Part shown: positions 62,540 to 64,000 of the stretch, in pieces
How the letters are laid out: the number at the start of each line of letters is the position of its first letter
Position numbering within the stretch: position 1 is the stretch's first letter
Assembly (NCBI RefSeq): GCF_005860765.1
Contig: NZ_VCEI01000025.1
Location: 186,001-250,000 of the forward strand
Origin: Dyadobacter sediminis
GTDB taxonomy: Bacteria; Bacteroidota; Bacteroidia; Cytophagales; Spirosomataceae
DNA length: 64,000 nt
Direction of reading: 5' to 3'
Program-made: the position numbers and the translations under genes
Notes under the pieces: model-generated
What the model was told of the DNA's origin: nothing
Database searches by the model: none
The model's input: the letters and a program-made list of their open reading frames with translations, nothing else

Positions 62540-63454
62540 ATGAACATTATAGAAGTCCGGAATGTAACGAAGGAATATGCAAACCATGTAGCGCTGGACG
62601 ATGTAAGCCTTTCCATTCCAAAAGGATGTATCTTCGGATTGCTCGGGCCGAACGGGGCCGGAAAAACTTCACTGATCAGAATCATCAATCAGATTACCGG
62701 GCCGGACAAAGGCGAAATCCTGTTTGACGGACAGCATCTTGACCAGAGCCATATTTCCAGAATTGGTTATTTGCCTGAAGAAAGAGGACTTTATAAAAAG
62801 ATGAAGGTCGGCGAGCAGCTGCTTTATCTGGCGCAGCTGAAAGGATTGTCGCAGAAACAGGCGATGGAAAAGCTGAAAAGCTGGTTTATTAAATTTGATA
62901 TCAAAACCTGGTGGGACAAAAGCGTTTCGGATCTTTCCAAAGGCATGCAGCAGAAAGTGCAGTTTGTGTCCACCGTTTTGCATGAGCCCGACCTGATCAT
63001 TCTGGATGAACCTTTCTCGGGATTTGACCCGATCAATGCCAATCTGATCCGTGACGAAATCCTTGAACTTAAAAAAAAGGGAAGTACGATCATTTTCTCC
63101 ACGCACCGGATGGAAACCGTGGAAGAACTTTGTGACAATATCGCACTGATCCACAAGGCAAAAAAGGTCCTGGACGGCCCCAAGCTGCTGATCAAGGAAC
63201 AATTCAAAACGCATACCTACTTTGTCGAATACAGAGGAAACCTGGCCGATCTGGGCGAATTGTATGAACTTGGGCAGGAGAAAAACCTTGAAAATGATTA
63301 CAAGCGCATCCATATTCATCTGGCAAACCATGTAAGTCCGAATGAATTATTATCCGGTTTACTGCAAAGGGTTGAAATCCGTTCTTTCGGCGAAAACATT
63401 CCGAGTATGAGCGACATTTTCATGCGTTCAGTTAATGAAGTGCCGGAATCATAA
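62540..63454 (+). CDS. ABC transporter ATPase (NatA-like)
   Basis: This 304-residue ATPase has Walker A GPNGAGKT, signature LSKGMQQKVQ and Walker B LIILDEPFSGFDP with the catalytic Glu. The C-terminal 90 residues are an extra domain typical of NatA/Ccm-type ATPases of ABC-2 exporters. Its partner is the permease that starts 35 bases later. Together they probably export sodium or a hydrophobic compound. Confidence 0.92.
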   Translation: MNIIEVRNVTKEYANHVALDDVSLSIPKGCIFGLLGPNGAGKTSLIRIINQITGPDKGEILFDGQHLDQSHISRIGYLPEERGLYKKMKVGEQLLYLAQLKGLSQKQAMEKLKSWFIKFDIKTWWDKSVSDLSKGMQQKVQFVSTVLHEPDLIILDEPFSGFDPINANLIRDEILELKKKGSTIIFSTHRMETVEELCDNIALIHKAKKVLDGPKLLIKEQFKTHTYFVEYRGNLADLGELYELGQEKNLENDYKRIHIHLANHVSPNELLSGLLQRVEIRSFGENIPSMSDIFMRSVNEVPES

Positions 63455-63489
63455 CTACTCAGCCGTTTCAACCTTAAAATCATTATTCA

Positions 63490-64000
63490 ATGCGTAATAT
63501 ATTACTAGTTATCAGAAGGGAATATCTGGTGAGGGTAAAGAAGAAATCCTTTCTCATCATGACCTTGCTTGCGCCGGTGCTTTTTGTAGCCTTTTATGCA
63601 ACCGTCATCTGGGTGGCAATCGAATCGGTTGATACCAAAACAGTTCAGGTTCTGGACGAAAGCGGATTGTTCAGCAAGGAATTCAAGGATACGGAAGCGC
63701 TGAAATTCATGTATATCGCTTCTTCCATTGATTCGGCCAAAACGGGATTCAAAAAAAGCGATGCGAATGCGCTGGTCTACATTCCTGCCGACATCATACG
63801 CGATCCGAAAGGCGTCCGGATTTATGCAGAAAAGAACGTGAGTATGGACCTGAAATCGCAAATTGAAAAAGTCATTGAAAAACAGATTGAAGACATAAAA
63901 CTTTCGGAAGCAGGCATCACGCACAAAATTCTCGAAGATTCAAGGGTGAATGTAAGTTCGGAAACGATCAGCCTCAGCGAAGAAGGTGAAAAAACAAGCA
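63490..64000 (+). CDS. ABC-2 type permease (NatB-like), cut by the window end
   Basis: This gene begins with ATG and runs off the right edge with 170 residues visible. A first membrane helix (SFLIMTLLAPVLFVAFYATVIWV) and a large extracytoplasmic domain start as in NatB/YhgE-type permeases. It is the partner of the NatA-like ATPase 35 bases upstream. The rest of the protein is outside the window. Confidence 0.9.
   Translation, partial: MRNILLVIRREYLVRVKKKSFLIMTLLAPVLFVAFYATVIWVAIESVDTKTVQVLDESGLFSKEFKDTEALKFMYIASSIDSAKTGFKKSDANALVYIPADIIRDPKGVRIYAEKNVSMDLKSQIEKVIEKQIEDIKLSEAGITHKILEDSRVNVSSETISLSEEGEKTS

Noticed and set aside
1-64000. tRNA, rRNA, CRISPR, prophage or insertion sequence
   Set aside because: I scanned by eye for cloverleaf-type sequences, spacer-repeat arrays, transposase domains and integrases and saw none. 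A tRNAscan and an IS search would settle it.

Overview
The window looks like chromosomal DNA from a member of the Bacteroidota, most likely a Cytophagales genus such as Dyadobacter (the genus is a guess). Supporting signs are a SusC/SusD pair, several promoters of the Bacteroidota TAnnTTTG type, weak or absent Shine-Dalgarno sequences, a eukaryote-like glycyl-tRNA synthetase, a long-form NusB, a GSCFA-domain protein, DUF1573 and VCBS/ASPIC lipoproteins, and short intergenic repeats. I saw no tRNA, rRNA, CRISPR array, prophage or insertion sequence.

Layout. 0-9 kb: a very large CheB-CheR-PAS-histidine kinase fusion, an MFS exporter and an orphan MacB-type ABC permease flanked by two copies of a hairpin repeat. 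9-16 kb: glyS, pncB, a DUF3820 protein, an M16 zinc peptidase and a lipoprotein. 16-21.3 kb: a probable DNA-damage mutagenesis module, made of a short DnaE-like polymerase and a DinB polymerase on the minus strand, divergent from a LexA/CI-like self-cleaving repressor. The shared promoter region carries three 11-bp palindromes. 21-29 kb: an MdlA-like ABC exporter, then the housekeeping run nusB, ytxH-like, DUF1573, yajC, ybbR-like and coaE, convergent with dnaX. 29-39 kb: a GH16 glucanase, a GSCFA protein, Mrp and NifU-type iron-sulfur proteins, a diverged D-Ala-D-Ala ligase-like ATP-grasp, a GH63-like glucosidase and a phosphohexomutase.

39-51 kb: a nutrient-uptake locus with an imperfect long repeat, a CarboxypepD_reg protein, a c-heme/FG-GAP lipoprotein divergent from susC-susD, and a 1185-residue VCBS/ASPIC lipoprotein. 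51-54.4 kb: a small heat-shock protein, a striking 51/61/71-bp tandem repeat, small membrane proteins, an ECF sigma factor operon and a small exported protein with a well-formed promoter. 54.4-64 kb: a Gfo/Idh/MocA oxidoreductase, a VapC-type toxin-antitoxin pair, a translationally coupled TIM-barrel and PQQ/cytochrome c dehydrogenase pair, tsaE, ald, two small proteins, and a NatA/NatB-type ABC exporter cut by the window end.

The most interesting system is the repressor-DinB-DnaE module with its three operators. It has the parts expected of an inducible translesion synthesis system in a phylum where I know of no well-characterised LexA regulon. Several start codons were moved downstream of the longest open frame, because the longest frame began with TTG or ran through a terminator or operator.
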